From contig DATKKX010000290.1 of the NCBI GenBank assembly GCA_035542775.1, forward strand, positions 1-7,543: a stretch of DNA of 7,543 nucleotides. Direction: 5' to 3'. This document shows positions 5,444-7,543 of the stretch, one piece after another (positions within the stretch are counted from its first letter, which is position 1; each line of letters starts with the position of its first letter). The notes under the pieces are model-generated. The model ran no database searches. It had not been told where the DNA came from and saw only the letters and a list, made by a program, of their open reading frames with translations. The translations under genes and the position numbers were made by a program. This DNA comes from DATKKX01 sp035542775 (GTDB taxonomy: Bacteria > Planctomycetota > Phycisphaerae > UBA1845 > UTPLA1).

Positions 5444-6856
5444 TCAGGGGGCCTGCGCCTTGTCGGCTGGCGGTTTCGGCTGCGCGCCGGCGTTGAGCTT
5501 CCTGACCAGCTCGTTCACCTCCTCCGGCGTGAACGAGCCGTAGATGGCGCCACGAGCATGAATCTCGTCCTTGATCGTAGCCTGGGAGATGACCAGGTCA
5601 TCGATGAGAATCGCAAGCTGGCGTTCGCGGTTTTGGCGAGTCAGGAGGGCGAGTTTGTTCCCCCCGCGCTCGTCGAGCGTAAAGGCGATGATGGGGCGGC
5701 CCATGGTGTCGTGGTCGACCTGGGCGCTCTCCAGCGACCAGTCCGCCTCCCCCGAGCGGCGGGTCAACCCGTACTTGTCACCGATGTGGGCCAGGACGTA
5801 ATACTTGTCCGCGACTCGTTCGGCAACCATGGCGTAGTTCGCCTTGTCCTTCTCAAAGCGGGTGCTGAGATCTCCCTGGGGCTTGAAGAAATCCACGGGG
5901 TTCGCAATCTCGAACCACTGGTAGGTTTCATCGCCTGATAAGCGCCTTGTACCGCCATTCTTCAACGCCTCAACATAGCGGGTCAGCTTTTTCGGATCGC
6001 TCCGCATCTCCTTCGCATCAGCCAGGATGCGGAGCTCGAGCACCGCCGAGCCACGGACCACCTCGAGCACCCGTTGACAGAACAGCGGCGCGACCTTTTT
6101 CGAAAACTTCTCATTGGGATGCGAATCACCCTGGGCGTAGGCATCCTTCAGATACAGCCCGCCCTCTGTCTCCAGTTCGCGGAAATCCCAAATGTAGATA
6201 TTGTCGCCCTGTTCATCCCACCTGTCGCGGACCCACTCGAAGAACGCCTTCGCCCGCTTGGCGGAATCCTCATCGGTCTCGCTCTTCTTCAAGGCCGCGC
6301 CGGTCCAGACGATGAACTTGGTCTTCGGAAACTCCCGAAGCTTCTTCTTCAGCGCCTCGTATTGCAGCTTGTAGTTCTCGATCCGCTTGTCTTCGCTGGC
6401 CACGTCTCCCTTGCCGGTGTCCTCCTCAACTCCCGAAACCGGAAAGCAGTGCTTGAACACGATCACGTCATATTTCGGTGTCAGCATCTCCAGCGTCGGT
6501 TCGCCTTTGAAGGGCTTGCTCCCCGCGTGCTTCACCCAGATGTTCCAGTAGTCGTAAGGATAGTTGTTCCAGCCGTACGGATCATCCTTGGGGAAGTTCT
6601 GTTCGATGATCTCGTACTCAGTCTTGTTGGCCTTGTTGTAGGCCGCGAACCACTCCTTGACGCCGCCGTTCCACACGCACTCGCCGGTGCTGTGGTGCAG
6701 GAAAAGGATCTTCGCCTTCGCCGCCGACGCGGCCTGTCCTTCCTGCTGCCCTCCCGCCTTTGCCTGACCGCTTGCATCGCGCCCATAACTGGCCCAGACG
6801 ATTGCGCAACATGCAGTTGCTCCGACCATCATTAGCCGTGTTCGTGTCGAGAACAT
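5444..6856 (-). CDS. Exported SGNH-like hydrolase fused to a SecD periplasmic head domain
   Basis: 470 residues from ATG 6854-6856, preceded by an AGGAAG ribosome binding site. The frame stays open for 44 more codons upstream, but those are Pro/Gly-rich and would bury the signal peptide. Residues 1-30 form a signal peptide (RTR, hydrophobic 9-23, cleavage near A-S-G). Residues about 48-265 look SGNH-hydrolase-like: ILFLHHSTG (50-58, Ser56 as candidate nucleophile) and Asp244-Ser-His246 as the C-terminal catalytic pair. Residues about 271-460 resemble the P1 head of SecD: LELRILAD at the start, then PIIAFTLDERGGNKLALLTRQN, LAILIDDLVIS and GSFTPEEVNELVRKLNAGAQP. It stops where SecD membrane helix 2 would begin, so no transmembrane helix remains beyond the signal peptide. 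The substrate is unknown. The domain calls rest on motif recognition, with SecD the stronger. Confidence 0.85.
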   Translation of the reverse strand: MFSTRTRLMMVGATACCAIVWASYGRDASGQAKAGGQQEGQAASAAKAKILFLHHSTGECVWNGGVKEWFAAYNKANKTEYEIIEQNFPKDDPYGWNNYPYDYWNIWVKHAGSKPFKGEPTLEMLTPKYDVIVFKHCFPVSGVEEDTGKGDVASEDKRIENYKLQYEALKKKLREFPKTKFIVWTGAALKKSETDEDSAKRAKAFFEWVRDRWDEQGDNIYIWDFRELETEGGLYLKDAYAQGDSHPNEKFSKKVAPLFCQRVLEVVRGSAVLELRILADAKEMRSDPKKLTRYVEALKNGGTRRLSGDETYQWFEIANPVDFFKPQGDLSTRFEKDKANYAMVAERVADKYYVLAHIGDKYGLTRRSGEADWSLESAQVDHDTMGRPIIAFTLDERGGNKLALLTRQNRERQLAILIDDLVISQATIKDEIHARGAIYGSFTPEEVNELVRKLNAGAQPKPPADKAQAP

Positions 6857-6901
6857 GATGAGCTTCCTTTCCTTACGAGGTGCGGACCCGGATGGCGGTG
6901 C

Positions 6902-6930
6902 AGTATAACACCTTGGGCCGGGTCGCCCAA
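6902..6930 (-). promoter_or_regulatory. Putative sigma-70 promoter of the SGNH-SecD gene
   Basis: On the minus strand TTGGGC (6925-6930) and TATACT (6902-6907, five of six to consensus) are separated by exactly 17 bp. The -10 is about 45 nt upstream of the ATG at 6856, leaving a leader of about 40 nt. Confidence 0.5.
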
Positions 6931-6931
6931 G
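6912..6931. repeat. 7-bp inverted repeat inside the promoter spacer (candidate operator)
   Basis: CTTGGGC (6912-6918) and GCCCAAG (6925-6931) are perfect reverse complements separated by 6 nt. One arm covers the -35 box and the other lies in the spacer, the position expected for a repressor site of a dimeric regulator. Confidence 0.4.
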
Positions 6932-7080
6932 TCCCGCAGTGGGTGGCCCAGGTCCTGCGGACTTGCAAGCTTGATTTCGAGCGCGCAAGTAAGCTGCGAG
7001 CGCGAAGGATCTTCACGCGCGCGAGGAATCCTCTACCCCGAGTTCAGAGAGTCTGTCCCCCTGCCGGCAAAGGCCGTCCC

Positions 7081-7543
7081 TCACCGCCCCGCGTACATCT
7101 CTTCGTAATACGTCTGATACGCCCCCGACACGACCCGGTCCAACCACTGCTGGTTGCCCAGATACCAGTCGATGGTCCGGCTCATCCCGGCATCGAAATC
7201 CACCGACGGCCCCCAGCCCAGCTCGCTTCGAATCCTCGACGCATCAATCGCGTACCGTCGGTCGTGACCGGGCCGATCCTTCACGAACGTGATCAGGCTC
7301 TCCGGCTTGTCGACGTGCCGCAGGATCGTCCGGACCACCTCCAGATTCGTCTTCTCGCTGTTGCCGCCGATGTTGTACGTCCGCCCCGGCCGCCCTCGCG
7401 TTAGCACCGTCCACAACGCCCGGCAGTGGTCCTCCACGTACAGCCAGTCGCGAACGTTCAGCCCGTCGCCATAGACCGGCAGCGGCTTGTCGTGCCGGGC
7501 ATTGTTGATCATCAGCGGGATCATCTTCTCCGGGAACTGGTAT
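7081..7543 (-). CDS. rmlB (rfbB): dTDP-glucose 4,6-dehydratase, C-terminal part, 5' end outside window
   Basis: Converts dTDP-glucose to dTDP-4-keto-6-deoxyglucose with bound NAD+, the second step towards dTDP-L-rhamnose and other deoxysugars for surface polysaccharide. About 154 residues of the extended SDR family's C-terminal half are present. The frame is open to the window edge, reading YQFPEKMIPLMINNA, and continues with PLPVYGDGLNVRDWLYVEDHCRA, the strongly conserved substrate-binding stretch, then YNIGG and a D-R-R-Y-A-I-D-A-S-R segment. The N-terminal Rossmann fold and catalytic Tyr-x3-Lys lie outside the window. The ATG at 7522-7524 is internal, not the start. The stop is TGA. No rml partner is seen downstream; the SGNH-SecD gene follows after about 220 bp with its own promoter. 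Confidence 0.95.
   Translation of the reverse strand, partial: YQFPEKMIPLMINNARHDKPLPVYGDGLNVRDWLYVEDHCRALWTVLTRGRPGRTYNIGGNSEKTNLEVVRTILRHVDKPESLITFVKDRPGHDRRYAIDASRIRSELGWGPSVDFDAGMSRTIDWYLGNQQWLDRVVSGAYQTYYEEMYAGR

Noticed and set aside
6857..6988. Start of the SGNH-SecD gene at 6988
   Set aside because: The extra 44 residues cover the promoter-like sequence, lack a ribosome binding site and would hide the signal peptide that begins at the ATG of 6856.

Overview
The window is GC-rich and has the character of a planctomycete (Planctomycetota) chromosome. This is inferred from paired DUF1573-type exported proteins, a degenerate 'CxxCGYDLTGN-SG-CPECG' zinc-ribbon tail of the kind common in that phylum, and an exported SGNH hydrolase joined to a SecD head domain. 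No 16S or other phylogenetic marker is present, so the placement is tentative.

Layout. (1) The 3' part of trpE (anthranilate synthase component I) runs off the left edge on the + strand. (2) The 346-base gap after it holds a small membrane/zinc-ribbon remnant and a large nested palindrome (1658-1772). (3) Two tandem minus-strand paralogues encode exported DUF1573 / Ig-like repeat proteins. The left one (1822-3459) has a single in-frame TGA exactly where its sister (3706-5022) has the first Cys of the S-C-G-C-T motif. (4) A tRNA-Leu(UAG) lies on the + strand with its own likely promoter. (5) A minus-strand gene encodes an exported SGNH-like hydrolase fused to a SecD periplasmic head domain without membrane helices. 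(6) The C-terminal part of a dTDP-glucose 4,6-dehydratase (rmlB/rfbB) runs off the right edge on the minus strand.

Main result. The TGA at 2944-2946 looks like a selenocysteine codon, not a mutation. The frame is open for 171 codons before it and 373 after it. It turns the CGCT motif into UGCT. The 41 nt directly downstream fold into a perfect 8-bp lower helix and a perfect 7-bp upper helix closed by a GUA loop, about 20 nt from the UGA, which is the geometry of a bacterial SECIS element. In the Cys-containing paralogue the same stretch is recognisable, but every difference that falls in a helix weakens pairing and the loop G is A. TGA is a normal stop for other genes in the window, so general recoding is not the explanation. 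A selenocysteine-containing DUF1573 protein with a U-x-C motif is therefore the most interesting candidate here.

The genes do not form one pathway. The two DUF1573 genes are a tandem duplication with similar leaders and similar upstream GTTAC direct repeats, so they are probably co-regulated. trpE, the tRNA and rmlB are housekeeping neighbours.
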